Origin: Paraburkholderia monticola
Lineage (GTDB): Bacteria > Pseudomonadota > Gammaproteobacteria > Burkholderiales > Burkholderiaceae
NCBI RefSeq assembly: GCF_001580545.1
Contig: NZ_LRBG01000035.1
Location: forward strand, 434,001 to 498,000
Direction of reading: 5' to 3'
Length of the DNA: 64,000 bases
This document shows, one piece after another, positions 16,783-25,372 of the stretch. The notes under the pieces are model-generated. The model saw nothing but the letters and a program-made list of their open reading frames with translations. It made no database searches and was not told the origin of the DNA. The stretch's first letter is position 1, and each line of letters begins with the position of its first letter. A program made the translations under genes and the position numbers.

Positions 16783-18582
16783 TTAGCCGGTTCTACGAAC
16801 CGGCGCGAAACGCCGCTTGCCTAGCGACGGCCCGATGCGACGGAAGCGCTCCCGCTTATGTTCTTCCTCGAAGTGAGCAAGCGACGGCTTGACCAGATCG
16901 CTGCGCGACACGATACCGACGAGGCGCATGCTGTTGCTATCGGCGACTACAGGCAGTCGTTCGAGACCGAGCACCGCGAGCCGTGTCGCTACGAGCCGGC
17001 ATGTTTCGGATGGCAACGCAAAGGCGGTGTTGTGCTGCGCGAACACGTCGGCGAGCGTCATTGCGCGCTTGCGCTCCGAGTCTTCTGCACAGAAGCGTTC
17101 GAGCACCATGCGCTCGGCCACGCCGATCACCGCGCTGTCGTGCACCACCGGATACGCGCGACGCAGCTGGTTAGCGCCGAACAGGCTCTGCAGCGTTGCG
17201 CCGACCGTCGTGGCCGCATCGACCGACTCGACCGAGGCGGTCATCACTTCGTCGACATAGTGACGCTCGAGCGGATCGACGCCGTACTCGCGATAGATGT
17301 GATAACCCCGGCGCGCGATTTTCTCGGTCATGATCGAGCGCCGCATCACGATCGTGGAGAAGCCGTGCGCGATCAATGTCGCGGTCAGCAGCGGCAGCAG
17401 CGCGTTGGCATCGTGCGTGAGGCCGAACGCGAACACGATGGTCGTGAGCGGCGCGCCGAGCGTGGCGCCGAGCGTCGCGGCCATGCAGACGAGCGGCCAC
17501 AGCGCCGGCTCGCTGCCCGGCAGCCAGTGCGCGAGCACCGTGCCGAGGCCGGCGCCGAGCATCAACAGCGGCGCGAGCACACCACCCGAGGTGCCCGAGC
17601 CGAGCGCGATGACCCACATCACCGCCTTCACGGCGAGCAGCAGAAGCGCGACTTGCACCGCGATGTGCTGATGCAGCAGATCGCCGATCACGTCGTAACC
17701 GACGCCGAGCGCGCGCGGTTCGAGCCAGCCGCCAATGCCGACGACGATGCCGCCGAGCGCAGGCCACCACATCCAGTGGATCGGCAGTTTGCCGAACAGG
17801 TCTTCCACCTTGTAGAGCGCGGCGGACAGGCCTGACGCCAGGGCGCCCGACAACACGCCCGCGACCACGCACGACAGCAGCGACCAGCCATCCGGCACGG
17901 CGGTCTGCAGCGGAAACAGCGGACCGGTACCGAAGAAGATCGCGCGGGCGAAGCCGGCGACCGCACAGGCCACCGCGACCGGCAGGAAGCTGCGTGGCCG
18001 CCATTCGAACAGCAGCAGTTCGACCGCGAGCAGCACCGCCGCGACCGGCGTGCCGAACACCGCGGTCATGCCGGCCGCGGCGCCAGCCACGAGCAGCGTC
18101 TTGCGCTCCGCCGACGTGACCTTCACGCACTGCGCGATCAGCGAGCCGAGCGCGCCGCCGGTCATGATGATCGGTCCTTCCGCGCCGAACGGGCCGCCGC
18201 TGCCGATCACGATGCCCGACGACAACGGCTTGAGCACCGCCACTTTCGGCGACATCTTGCTCTTGCCGAACAGGATCGCTTCGATCGCCTCGGGAATACC
18301 GTGGCCGCGAATCTTCTCGGAGCCGAAGCGGGCCATCAGGCCGACGATCAAACCGCCGAGCACCGGCACGCCGATCACCCACAGGCCGAGCGTGTTGGTG
18401 GCGGGCGAGCGCTCGACGAACGACAGCGTGCCGAAGAAAAACAGATTGGTGAAAAGGCGGATCAGGTTCAGCAGAACGAAAGCGGCAATCGTGCTGACGA
18501 AGCCGATGCACGCGGCCAGCGCGAAAATGCCGGGTAGCCGTGCATTCGCCGCGAAGTCGCGTTTGTGGGTATCCATGCTCAT
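16783..18582 (-). CDS. ClC-family chloride channel/antiporter with C-terminal CBS pair
   Basis: 599-residue inner-membrane anion channel or Cl-/H+ antiporter. Selectivity-filter motifs GSGGP (127-131) and GAEGP (133-137, gating Glu135) are present, and LLFEWRP aligns an acidic residue with the inner proton-transfer Glu of E. coli ClcA. GGVLAP is the third filter segment. Two CBS domains (about 450-575; the second has RLPVVADSN and LVGIVSRSDLVKP) should give nucleotide-dependent control. It is cotranscribed with marR upstream (2 bases apart). A gutted paralogue lies at 21296-21633. Confidence 0.92.
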   Translation of the reverse strand: MSMDTHKRDFAANARLPGIFALAACIGFVSTIAAFVLLNLIRLFTNLFFFGTLSFVERSPATNTLGLWVIGVPVLGGLIVGLMARFGSEKIRGHGIPEAIEAILFGKSKMSPKVAVLKPLSSGIVIGSGGPFGAEGPIIMTGGALGSLIAQCVKVTSAERKTLLVAGAAAGMTAVFGTPVAAVLLAVELLLFEWRPRSFLPVAVACAVAGFARAIFFGTGPLFPLQTAVPDGWSLLSCVVAGVLSGALASGLSAALYKVEDLFGKLPIHWMWWPALGGIVVGIGGWLEPRALGVGYDVIGDLLHQHIAVQVALLLLAVKAVMWVIALGSGTSGGVLAPLLMLGAGLGTVLAHWLPGSEPALWPLVCMAATLGATLGAPLTTIVFAFGLTHDANALLPLLTATLIAHGFSTIVMRRSIMTEKIARRGYHIYREYGVDPLERHYVDEVMTASVESVDAATTVGATLQSLFGANQLRRAYPVVHDSAVIGVAERMVLERFCAEDSERKRAMTLADVFAQHNTAFALPSETCRLVATRLAVLGLERLPVVADSNSMRLVGIVSRSDLVKPSLAHFEEEHKRERFRRIGPSLGKRRFAPVRRTG

Positions 18583-18584
18583 GG

Positions 18585-19001
18585 TTAGTCGAGGTCGATC
18601 TGTGGAATCCGGAAGGAGCCTTCGAGCGATCTCAATTCGGCGCGATGCAGTTCCGCGAGCCGCTCGAGTACCCGTTCTCCCGCTGTTTCAATGTGTACTT
18701 CAACCTGGCGGCGATCGGTCTCGCTGATCTGGCGGCGCACCAGATTCAGTGCCTCGCAGCGCGATACCAGGGCGACGACGCCGTGATGCTGCGCCTGCAG
18801 ACGCTCCGCGAGTTCGCCGACGGTGGCCCAGTCGCGCTCCGGATAGCCCTTGATGTGCAGCAACAACAGGTATTGCAGCGGCGTGATGCCCTCGTTTTGC
18901 GCGGCCTGCTCGGAGAAGCGCTCGAAACGCCGCATCTGGTAGCGAAACTCCGACAACTGCTCGAAATCGCTCTTGTGGAGCTTGCGAGTCCGTACTTTCA
19001 T
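18585..19001 (-). CDS. MarR family regulator upstream of clcA
   Basis: 138-residue dimeric winged-helix regulator. The HTH is around residues 55-85 (TVGELAERLQAQHHGVVALVSRCEAL) and the wing follows with SETDRRQVEVHIE. It is the first gene of a two-gene operon with the chloride channel. An imperfect palindrome carrying TATATCAC sits 31 bases upstream, and the same octamer precedes three nearby transcription units, so this protein is the obvious candidate to bind all four sites. Confidence 0.9.
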   Translation of the reverse strand: MKVRTRKLHKSDFEQLSEFRYQMRRFERFSEQAAQNEGITPLQYLLLLHIKGYPERDWATVGELAERLQAQHHGVVALVSRCEALNLVRRQISETDRRQVEVHIETAGERVLERLAELHRAELRSLEGSFRIPQIDLD

Positions 19002-19031
19002 GGGTTATCCGCCGATCTGAAGAAATGCAAA

Positions 19032-19052
19032 ATATATCACGACATGATGTAT
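19032..19052. promoter_or_regulatory. Site A: TATATCAC palindrome before marR-clcA
   Basis: ATATATCA-CGACA-TGATGTAT, arms matching at 7 of 8 positions, 30 bases upstream of the marR start. Shares TATATCAC with sites B, C and D. Confidence 0.55.
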
Positions 19053-19117
19053 GTGGGTGAATTGCGGCCCTCGCAACGGCAGCGCGCGCCAGGTCTCCTC
19101 GGTCTTTTAGCTGACGT

Positions 19118-20323
19118 TCAGGCCGCCTCGCGGGCTCGGGTGGCGGTCTGTCGATACAGGCCGGAGATCAGGTCGACCTGCGTGATCATGCCGACCACGC
19201 GCCCCGCGTGATCGAGCACCGGTACGTGGTGATGGCCGAAGTTCGCGAACATCGGCACGAGTTCCGTGATCGGCGCGGTTGCGGCGACGGTGCAGACGTC
19301 GGTGGTCATCACGCTGCCGACGTTCGGGGTACGAAGCGCATCGCCGCGCAGCCAGCCGTCGAAGTAGTTCAGGATCGGCCCGAGCACGCCAAAGCTTTTC
19401 CGGTCGACGAAATCGGCGCGCGTGACGATGCCGAGCAATTTCTGTTTCGAGTCGACGACCGGCAGCGCCTTGACGTTGTGGCGCTTGAACAGCTCCCATG
19501 CGGCGGCGGCGCGCGTGCCCGCCGAGACTGACACGACGTGGCGCGACATCACGTCTTCGCAGCGCAATTCGTTGAAGCTGCGCGAAAAAGCCTGAAGCTG
19601 CGTTTCGCGCAGCAGCGAATAGAGGTCGTCGGTGTCGATGTCGAGCATTTCGTCGCGGCGTTCGAGCACGGCCTTGACGTCGTCGCGCGTGAAGCCGACG
19701 CGGGCGGCTTCGTCAGCGGCCTGGCTCGGCGTCGCGCGGTCCTGACGGCCCGCGTGAGGGTAGCGGTGGCCGGTCGCCGCGTGATAGACGAGCGCCGCGA
19801 ACAGCAGCGCGGCCGACTGGATCGCGATCGGTTCGAGCACGAAGCGGTAGCCGAGCGCATGAATGACTGGCCCGCCCAGCACCGCGGTCAACGCGACTGC
19901 ACCCGACGGCGGGTGCACGCAGCGCAGCGCGAACATGCCGCAAATCGACAGCGACACCGCGAGCGCGGCCGCGAGCGTCGGATCGCCGATCAGCATCGCA
20001 CAGGTCACGCCGATCGTCGCGGACACGAGGTTGCCGCCGATGATCGACCAAGGCTGCGCAAGCGGGCTCGCGGGCACCGCGAACAGCAGCACGGCCGACG
20101 CGCCCATCGGCGCGACGAGCAGCGGAATGCTCGCGGTGGAACCGAGCAGCAGAAACATCAGACCACCGGTGAACGCGATGCCGAGCAGCGCGCCGAGGCA
20201 TGAACGCGCACGCTCGTGCCATTTCACGGTGACCGGTGCGGGGAGAAAGCTGGCAAGCCGGCCGGGAACAGAGGTGCGGGACAAGATAGGAGCGGAAGTA
20301 GTCGAAAATGCCGGGCCCGACAT
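19118..20323 (-). CDS. HPP family membrane protein with CBS domain pair
   Basis: 401 residues. The N-terminal half (about 40-185) has four hydrophobic helices and the HPP family motif RCVHPPSGAVAL (HPP at 137-139). The C-terminal half carries two CBS domains (about 245-395; DVMSRHVVSVSAGT, LLGIVTRADFV, VGSVMTTDVCTV, VVGMITQVDLI). HPP proteins have been linked to nitrite/anion transport, and the CBS pair would sense adenine nucleotides. The start at 20323 has a weak ribosome site. Operator-like site B lies 44 bases upstream, linking it with the neighbouring marR-clcA operon. Confidence 0.88.
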   Translation of the reverse strand: MSGPAFSTTSAPILSRTSVPGRLASFLPAPVTVKWHERARSCLGALLGIAFTGGLMFLLLGSTASIPLLVAPMGASAVLLFAVPASPLAQPWSIIGGNLVSATIGVTCAMLIGDPTLAAALAVSLSICGMFALRCVHPPSGAVALTAVLGGPVIHALGYRFVLEPIAIQSAALLFAALVYHAATGHRYPHAGRQDRATPSQAADEAARVGFTRDDVKAVLERRDEMLDIDTDDLYSLLRETQLQAFSRSFNELRCEDVMSRHVVSVSAGTRAAAAWELFKRHNVKALPVVDSKQKLLGIVTRADFVDRKSFGVLGPILNYFDGWLRGDALRTPNVGSVMTTDVCTVAATAPITELVPMFANFGHHHVPVLDHAGRVVGMITQVDLISGLYRQTATRAREAA

Positions 20324-20366
20324 TACCGGGGAAACCCTGGCAACGCGAATACAGCCTGGTCATGAT

Positions 20367-20385
20367 TATATTTCAATGTGATATA
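20367..20385. promoter_or_regulatory. Site B: TATATCAC-type palindrome before the HPP gene
   Basis: TATATTTCA-A-TGTGATATA; right arm is the complement of TATATCACA, left arm matches at 7 of 9 positions. It shares the 12-mer TGTGATATAAAA (20377-20388) with site C. Confidence 0.55.
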
Positions 20386-20495
20386 AAAAACTCCCGACCC
20401 GTTTCGCGGCGCTGGAAAACCGTGGTCTATCGCAGACAGTCGGGAGCGCGGATGACGTCGTCCAGCAGGGGCCCGGATCGTCCTGCGCGCGCTCG

Positions 20496-20518
20496 TTTTA
20501 TCATGTTGTGATATAAAA
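20496..20518. promoter_or_regulatory. Site C: TATATCAC-type site before the DUF1840 gene
   Basis: TTTTATCATGT followed by TGTGATATAAAA (20507-20518). The second half is identical to site B; the first half is a weaker copy. It lies 34 bases before the DUF1840 start. Confidence 0.5.
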
Positions 20519-20552
20519 TGATGGCAGATGGATTGGTAGATAGGGAGCCATT

Positions 20553-20870
20553 ATGATGATCACATTTCAATCGACGGCGTCGCCCGATGTCGTCATGCTC
20601 CGGGATCTCGCGCAGTATCTGCTTGGCCTGATCGGTAAGCGGCTCGGCGAACGCGGCGTCATCAGTCACGATGAACTGCCGCGCGCGATCGATCGGCTCG
20701 AAACCGCCATCACCGAAGACGCGACTGCGGAAATGACGCTCGAAGCGTTGCACTGCTCGAGCAGCAATCAGCGCGATTCGCCCAACCGGCTGTCGCAGCG
20801 AGCGTGGCCGTTTCTCGACATGATGCGCGCGGCACACGCCTCGAACGCGGACATCATCTGGGGGCTGTAG
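20553..20870 (+). CDS. DUF1840 domain protein
   Basis: 105-residue cytoplasmic protein matching the DUF1840 family: ITFQSTASPDVVMLRDLAQY, LLGLIGKRLGERGVI and the C-terminal RAWPFLDMMRAA. The family has no known function and is common in beta-proteobacteria. GGGAGCC precedes the ATG. Its upstream site C suggests the same control as the chloride channel, HPP and UspA genes. Confidence 0.85.
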   Translation: MMITFQSTASPDVVMLRDLAQYLLGLIGKRLGERGVISHDELPRAIDRLETAITEDATAEMTLEALHCSSSNQRDSPNRLSQRAWPFLDMMRAAHASNADIIWGL

Positions 20871-20889
20871 TTCGTCGAAGGAGTCGACG

Positions 20890-21231
20890 ATGAAACCATG
20901 TGCTGCGCGGCGACGTTTCGCAATCCTGCTGATTTCGGTTTGCGCCGTTCCGTTTGCCTATGCTTTGCCACCTGCGCAGGAGACCGGCCGATACCCGCCG
21001 CCGATGCGCGGCCCGTCGGCCGCAGCGTGCGATGAAGGGGTGCCAGGCAGCGTGATCGGTGTGTATGGCGGCACCGTTGTCGACCAGTTATCCAGCGGAG
21101 CCGTGGTGCTCGTGAAATGGCCGAACGGTTCGCCGCACGAAAAATGGAGCGCGCGATCGCACGGCTACCGGTTGCCGGTCGATCACACGACGAACGCTGC
21201 TCATGTTTTCTTCCTGTGGCCGGAGTCGTAG
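20890..21231 (+). CDS. Small secreted hypothetical protein
   Basis: 113 residues with a signal peptide (MKPCAARRRFAILLISVCAV..., cleavage near AYA, residue 25). The mature part is short and polar, with VPGSVIGVYGGTVVDQLSSG and VLVKWPNGSP, suggesting a small beta-barrel (SH3-like) domain. GAAGGAG lies just before the ATG, and the gene follows the DUF1840 gene by 19 bases, so they are probably cotranscribed. No family recognised. Confidence 0.65.
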   Translation: MKPCAARRRFAILLISVCAVPFAYALPPAQETGRYPPPMRGPSAAACDEGVPGSVIGVYGGTVVDQLSSGAVVLVKWPNGSPHEKWSARSHGYRLPVDHTTNAAHVFFLWPES

Positions 21232-21295
21232 CGCGGCGTTCCGGGCCGACGCAACACACGAATCCCCTATCTTCACCCGACCGCGAGGAGCAGCA

Positions 21296-21633
21296 GTGCA
21301 GACCAACGCGTCAAAAGGCGACTTTGCCACCGATACCCGCCTGCTGCGTATCACGACGATTGCCGCCGTGGTCGGCAGGCTCAGCACGTTTGCCGCGGAC
21401 TTCCTGCTTCACCTGATCCGCTTTTTCACCAACGTGTTCTTCTTTCGGACGTTGTCGATCGCGTGCCGGTCGTCGCCGATGCAACCGGTTATCGGCTGGT
21501 CGGCATCGTGTCGCGCCACGATCTCGTCAAACCTTCGCTGTCCATCTTCAACGAGGAACGCGAGCGAGAACGATTCCGCCGTTTTTCGCTATTTCACGGC
21601 CGCGATTCCGTTGCCACCGAACCTCGCGAATAG
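21296..21633 (+). pseudogene. clcA paralogue with its middle deleted
   Basis: From a GTG at 21296 (GAGGAG upstream) the frame encodes about 50 residues matching the ClcA N-terminus: GDFATDTRLL, LLHLIRFFTNVFFFRTLS (compare LLNLIRLFTNLFFFGTLS in the intact gene at 16783-18582). Near 21455 the reading shifts by one phase and continues with DRVPVVAD, LVGIVSRHDLVKPSL and ERERFRRF, the ClcA C-terminus, to the TAG at 21631. About 480 codons covering the pore and first CBS domain are missing and the junction is out of frame, so no channel can be made. Confidence 0.88.
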
Positions 21634-21685
21634 AGCCTTAATCCGGCGTTTCTGTAGGTATTTGCATGCATGAGTGTGCCCGGTA

Positions 21686-21706
21686 TATATCACAAATTGA
21701 CATATA
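21686..21706. promoter_or_regulatory. Site D: TATATCAC palindrome before the UspA gene
   Basis: TATATCACA-AAT-TGACATATA; arms match at 7 of 9 positions. It lies 43 bases before the uspA-like start. Left arm is identical to the half-site in B and C. Confidence 0.55.
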
Positions 21707-21749
21707 ATCAATTGACGATGTGCGGCGCACGCAACCCAAGGAGGTTCTC

Positions 21750-22247
21750 ATGTCGGGCTTCAGGCGCATTCTTCTCTGCTACGACGGAACACGCGAAGGA
21801 CAACACGCGTTGAAGGACGGTGCCGCTCTCGCACAGGATCTGACCGCGGAAGTGCACCTGCTCTCCGTGCTCAACAATACGGCCTGGATGCAGGGCGCGG
21901 ACATCACGTCCGCGGTACCGCTCGACTTCATCAACGAATCCGCCAAAGCGGTGCTCGACGAAGGCTTGCAGAAACTCGCCGCACGCGGCATTCGCGCGAC
22001 AGGTCACCTCGCAATCGGCGAACCGCTCGATGAGATTCCGTTTTTCGCCAACCATCTGAATGTCGATCTGGTCGTCGTCGGGCATCGTCGCAGTCATGGA
22101 CTCGCGCGCTGGTGGAGCGGCCGCCATGACGGACTGCTGCTCGATCGCGTCACCTGCAGCGTCCTCGTGACGATGGGCGCGGCGGTCGAAGCGCCGGCCG
22201 CGGTCGCGGGCACGGGCGAAACCGCGCAGTCCGCCGAACAATCATGA
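21750..22247 (+). CDS. Universal stress protein (UspA family)
   Basis: 165-residue cytoplasmic stress protein. The fold begins RILLCYDGTREGQHALKDGAALA (strand with Asp, as in ATP-binding Usp) and ends DLVVVGHRRSHGLARWW...DRVTCSVLV. The usual G-2x-G-9x-G-S/T nucleotide loop is not cleanly present, so ATP binding is uncertain. AAGGAGG at 21738-21744 fixes the ATG at 21750 rather than the earlier start codon. The C-terminus carries an Ala/Glu-rich tail. Site D upstream ties it to the marR-clcA group. Confidence 0.88.
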   Translation: MSGFRRILLCYDGTREGQHALKDGAALAQDLTAEVHLLSVLNNTAWMQGADITSAVPLDFINESAKAVLDEGLQKLAARGIRATGHLAIGEPLDEIPFFANHLNVDLVVVGHRRSHGLARWWSGRHDGLLLDRVTCSVLVTMGAAVEAPAAVAGTGETAQSAEQS

Positions 22248-22317
22248 GCGTTGAGTTGTGATGCGTTGGTGCGGTAGGCGAATCGCCCGGCACGGGCGAC
22301 CACGTCACGTCGGAGCA

Positions 22318-24528
22318 TTAGAAGTCCGTGCTGACCGACAGCAGGAACGTACGCGGCGCGCCCTGAGTCAGGTACGTCGTCGCACCATAGGCCGACACGG
22401 CCGACCAGTAAGCCTTGTTCGTCACGTTTTCCACGGTGGCGCGGAACGTCGTCCTCTTGCCATAGATGGACGTCTCGTAGCGCGCCCCCAGGTCGAAGCG
22501 GTTCCACGACGGGATCGACAGCGTGTTGGCCTGGTTCGCTTCCTGCGCGCCGGTGTGGATCCAGCGTGCGTTGACCGCGAGCCCCGGCACCTGCGGAATG
22601 TCGTAATCGGCACCCAGGTTGAACAGGAAGGTCGGGACGCCAACCGGACGGTTGCCGTCGAAGGTTCCGCCTTGGGTATTCTCGAGCGTCGCGTTCATCA
22701 GCGAAGCGCCGGCGAGCAGACGCAGGCCTTTGAGTGGCTCGCCGTGCACTTCGGCTTCGAGGCCGCGATGGCGTTCGTTGCCGTTCAGGCCATAGATATG
22801 CGTGGTCGGGTCGGTGTACGCCGACGGTTGTTCGATCTGGAATGCCGCAAACGACGCGCCGAGTCTTGCCGTGTCGTACTTGACGCCCACTTCCCACTGT
22901 TTGGTGCGCATCGGCGCCAGTTGCTGACCGTAGTTGAGCGTGCCGGCCGGCGCGATGCTGCCGGCGGCCAGCGCTTCGCTGCGGTTCGCGAAGATCGAGA
23001 CGTTCTGCGTCGGCCGCAGCACGAGGCCGAACAGCGGCGTCGTAATGCCGTCGCTGTAGTTGCCGCTGCCGATGCCCGTGTTGTCGTAGTTGGCCGTCGC
23101 GATCTGCTGACGTCGCGCGCCGACCGTGAACAGCACGCGGTCGTGCAGGAAGCCGAGCGTGTCGGACGCGGACACGCTGCGGATCACCGTCGTGGCCGTC
23201 ATGCCCGGATCGGCCAGATTGCCGCCCGATAGCGTCGTCGGCGGGTACGGCGTCTGGACCGTGTTGTAGAGCGAGACGTCGCCCATGTAGGCGTAGGTCC
23301 ACGCGGAGTTGGTGTTCTCGCTCGTGATGGCGCCGCCCATGGCGACCATGTGCGACACCGGGCCGGTGTCGAAGCGGCCGCGCACGCCGACTTCGGCGGA
23401 GGTCGAGTTCTGGTTGTACGGCACGCCGAGACGGGCGCCGGTGACGGCGGTCGACGAATAGGTCGGCGAGTAGTATTCGCCCTGCTCGACCGTGCGACGC
23501 ACACCGCCGGTCGCATAAGCGGTCCAGCCCGGCAGGAAATCGTATTCGGCCTTCAGGATGCCGACGGTATCTTCGAGGTTCGTGTACGACCAGTTCTGCG
23601 AGTAGTTGTAGGTTGCCGGCGGCACGGCGGGAATCGCGTCGGTGAAGTAGACGACCGGGCGGCCGTCGCTGACGTGCTCGCGCTGATACAGGAAGTCGCC
23701 GGACAGACGCAGTTTGTCGCCGCGCCAGTCGAGCGCGACCGCGGTGGTGTTGTCGCGGCGGTGTTCGCCGTCGATGCTGGTCTCGCCGTCGCGATTCGCC
23801 TGGTTCACGCGAATCCCGAACTGGCCTTCGCTGCCGAAGCGCCGGCCAACGTCGACGTGCGCGCCGAACTCGCCGGAGCCGCTGGTTTCGAGCGTGACGT
23901 TGTTCGTGGGTGTGTCCTCGGCCCGCTTCAGTTGCACGTTCACGCCGCCGCCGATCGCCGAACCCGTCGGCGATGCGCCGTTCAGGAACGCGTTCGCGCC
24001 CTTGAAGACGTCGACCCGTTCGACCGCCGCGGTCGAGACCAGCTGGCGCGGCGTCACGCCGTACAGACCGTTGATCGAGATGTCGTCGGCATTGAGCTGG
24101 AAGCCGCGAATCACGAACACTTCCGAGAAGTTGCCGTAGCCGTACGCAGTGCGCACCGACGGGTCGTTTTCGACCACGTCCGCGAGCGTGCGCGCCTGCT
24201 GATCCTTGATCAGCTTGGCCGTGTAAGTGGTCATGCTGAACGGCATGTCGATGTTGCGCTGCTTGCCGAGCACGCCGTAGTCGGCGCCGCGCGCGACCTG
24301 GCCGCCCGCGTAAGTCGGCGACAGATCGCCGGGCAGCTCGTCGACGGCGCTCGCCTGCACTTTGACGGTCGGCAGCGTGTTGTCGGCGGCGGGAGCCGGA
24401 TCGGTGGATTGGGCGAACGCGCCGGCCGGGACACTAAAAGCGACGGCGATGGCGGCGAGGATGGTGGCGCGATGCAGAGTGGCTTGGGCAGGGATGGACT
24501 GCGGGCGATTCCAGGGTGAAACGGACAT
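22318..24528 (-). CDS. TonB-dependent siderophore receptor
   Basis: 736-residue outer-membrane receptor. A signal peptide (cleavage after AFA/Q, about 33 residues) is followed by a short N-terminal segment, the plug (IDMPFSMTTYTAKLIKDQQA, ADVVENDPSVRTAYGYGNFSEVFVIRGF, VERVDVFKGANAFLNG) and a 22-strand barrel ending in LLSVSTDF with the terminal Phe. Plug motifs place it in the ferric-siderophore group. The start at 24528 was chosen because the signal peptide follows. A perfect Fur box lies upstream. There is no siderophore biosynthesis or uptake gene nearby, so it probably uses a xenosiderophore. Confidence 0.92.
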   Translation of the reverse strand: MSVSPWNRPQSIPAQATLHRATILAAIAVAFSVPAGAFAQSTDPAPAADNTLPTVKVQASAVDELPGDLSPTYAGGQVARGADYGVLGKQRNIDMPFSMTTYTAKLIKDQQARTLADVVENDPSVRTAYGYGNFSEVFVIRGFQLNADDISINGLYGVTPRQLVSTAAVERVDVFKGANAFLNGASPTGSAIGGGVNVQLKRAEDTPTNNVTLETSGSGEFGAHVDVGRRFGSEGQFGIRVNQANRDGETSIDGEHRRDNTTAVALDWRGDKLRLSGDFLYQREHVSDGRPVVYFTDAIPAVPPATYNYSQNWSYTNLEDTVGILKAEYDFLPGWTAYATGGVRRTVEQGEYYSPTYSSTAVTGARLGVPYNQNSTSAEVGVRGRFDTGPVSHMVAMGGAITSENTNSAWTYAYMGDVSLYNTVQTPYPPTTLSGGNLADPGMTATTVIRSVSASDTLGFLHDRVLFTVGARRQQIATANYDNTGIGSGNYSDGITTPLFGLVLRPTQNVSIFANRSEALAAGSIAPAGTLNYGQQLAPMRTKQWEVGVKYDTARLGASFAAFQIEQPSAYTDPTTHIYGLNGNERHRGLEAEVHGEPLKGLRLLAGASLMNATLENTQGGTFDGNRPVGVPTFLFNLGADYDIPQVPGLAVNARWIHTGAQEANQANTLSIPSWNRFDLGARYETSIYGKRTTFRATVENVTNKAYWSAVSAYGATTYLTQGAPRTFLLSVSTDF

Positions 24529-24841
24529 GAATTGGCAAATAGGCGTGGTCGTCGATCTTCCGTCCCGGGGCGCTGATTGGAATCCGGGCGGCATTTTCTT
24601 GGTTGCGCGTGCGGCCGCTGTTTCTTATGTAAGCGATCCGGACGCGGAACGAAAGGTTCGGCGGAATTATAGTGCAAATAGGAATCATTCCTATTGTAGA
24701 ATTGCAACAATTAATAGAACAGATGGCAAAAGCGGGTGTTTTTGATGGTGTCAGACCGTCTGGATGCGCGGAATATGCGGCACCGCAGCCGGGGTACAGC
24801 GCTTGCTACCTCGCAAAAGGTTTATCCGCAGGCCGCCCTAC
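24529..24841. other. Divergent gap, receptor / receiver-domain gene
   Basis: 313 bases holding the Fur box (24677-24695) and an AT-rich stretch around 24660-24720 that should contain the receptor promoter. The right part is open in frames that run into the receiver-domain gene, which leaves that gene's true start uncertain. Confidence 0.5.
24677..24695. promoter_or_regulatory. Fur box of the siderophore receptor
   Basis: AATAGGAATCATTCCTATT is a perfect 19-bp palindrome with the AAT-C-ATT core typical of Fur boxes. It lies about 150 bases upstream of the receptor start in an AT-rich stretch. Expected effect: repression in iron-replete cells. Confidence 0.8.
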
Positions 24842-25273
24842 ATGCCACGAAATCCGACTACCTGCCAGAGATGGAGCGCCCGAGAGGTCCAGCTATTACA
24901 CGACGTGCCGCGCGTTCTGGTCGTCGACGACAACGAGAACGCGGCCGAAGCGCTCGCCACCTGGCTTTCCTACGAGGGCGTCGAGGCGCGCGCGGCGACC
25001 GGCTGCGCGGCGGCGCTGCGCTGCGTGCGCAACTGGGTGCCCGACGTCGTCGTGCTCGACATCATGATGCCGGAGCGCGACGGCTACGAAACCGCGAGCG
25101 CGCTGCGCCGCTATCTGCCGACGCACAGCCTGGGCATCGTTGCGTTCACGTCGCTCGATGAAGACCACGTCAGGGAAACCGGCCGCGAGCGCCATAATTT
25201 CGATGGCTACTGCCAGAAGGGCACGGCACCGGCCACGCTGCTGGCACTGCTGCGACGGCTGTGGCGCGGCTAG
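24842..25273 (+). CDS. Single-domain response regulator (CheY-like receiver)
   Basis: 143 residues made of one receiver domain: acidic pair Asp29-Asp30 (VLVVDDNENAA), phosphoacceptor Asp73 (VVLDIMMPERDGYE), Thr103/Ser104 (VAFTSLDED) and Lys126 (GYCQKG). There is no output domain and no neighbouring histidine kinase. The ATG at 24842 is tentative; the frame is open further upstream (24764) but those residues show no domain. A strong terminator follows. Confidence 0.82.
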   Translation: MPRNPTTCQRWSAREVQLLHDVPRVLVVDDNENAAEALATWLSYEGVEARAATGCAAALRCVRNWVPDVVVLDIMMPERDGYETASALRRYLPTHSLGIVAFTSLDEDHVRETGRERHNFDGYCQKGTAPATLLALLRRLWRG

Positions 25274-25300
25274 CGTAGCGCGCTCGCGTCGACAAAAAAA

Positions 25301-25337
25301 CGCGGCGGCGTGGAGACTGCTCCACGCCGCCGCGCTC
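25301..25337. terminator. Strong bidirectional terminator
   Basis: A 15-bp perfect stem (25301-25315 with 25320-25334), 4-base loop, an A7 run on the left and TCTTT on the right. It separates the receiver gene (+) from the DUF4410 lipoprotein (-) and fits the minus strand best. Confidence 0.88.
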
Positions 25338-25372
25338 TTTAGCCGGGCTCCTGGCCCGCCGCGCTCGACCGC

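Noticed and set aside
16783..16808. Inverted repeat CCGGTTC-TAC-GAACCGG at the end of clcA as a terminator
   Set aside because: On the clcA strand it lies before the stop codon and is followed by A, not T, residues.
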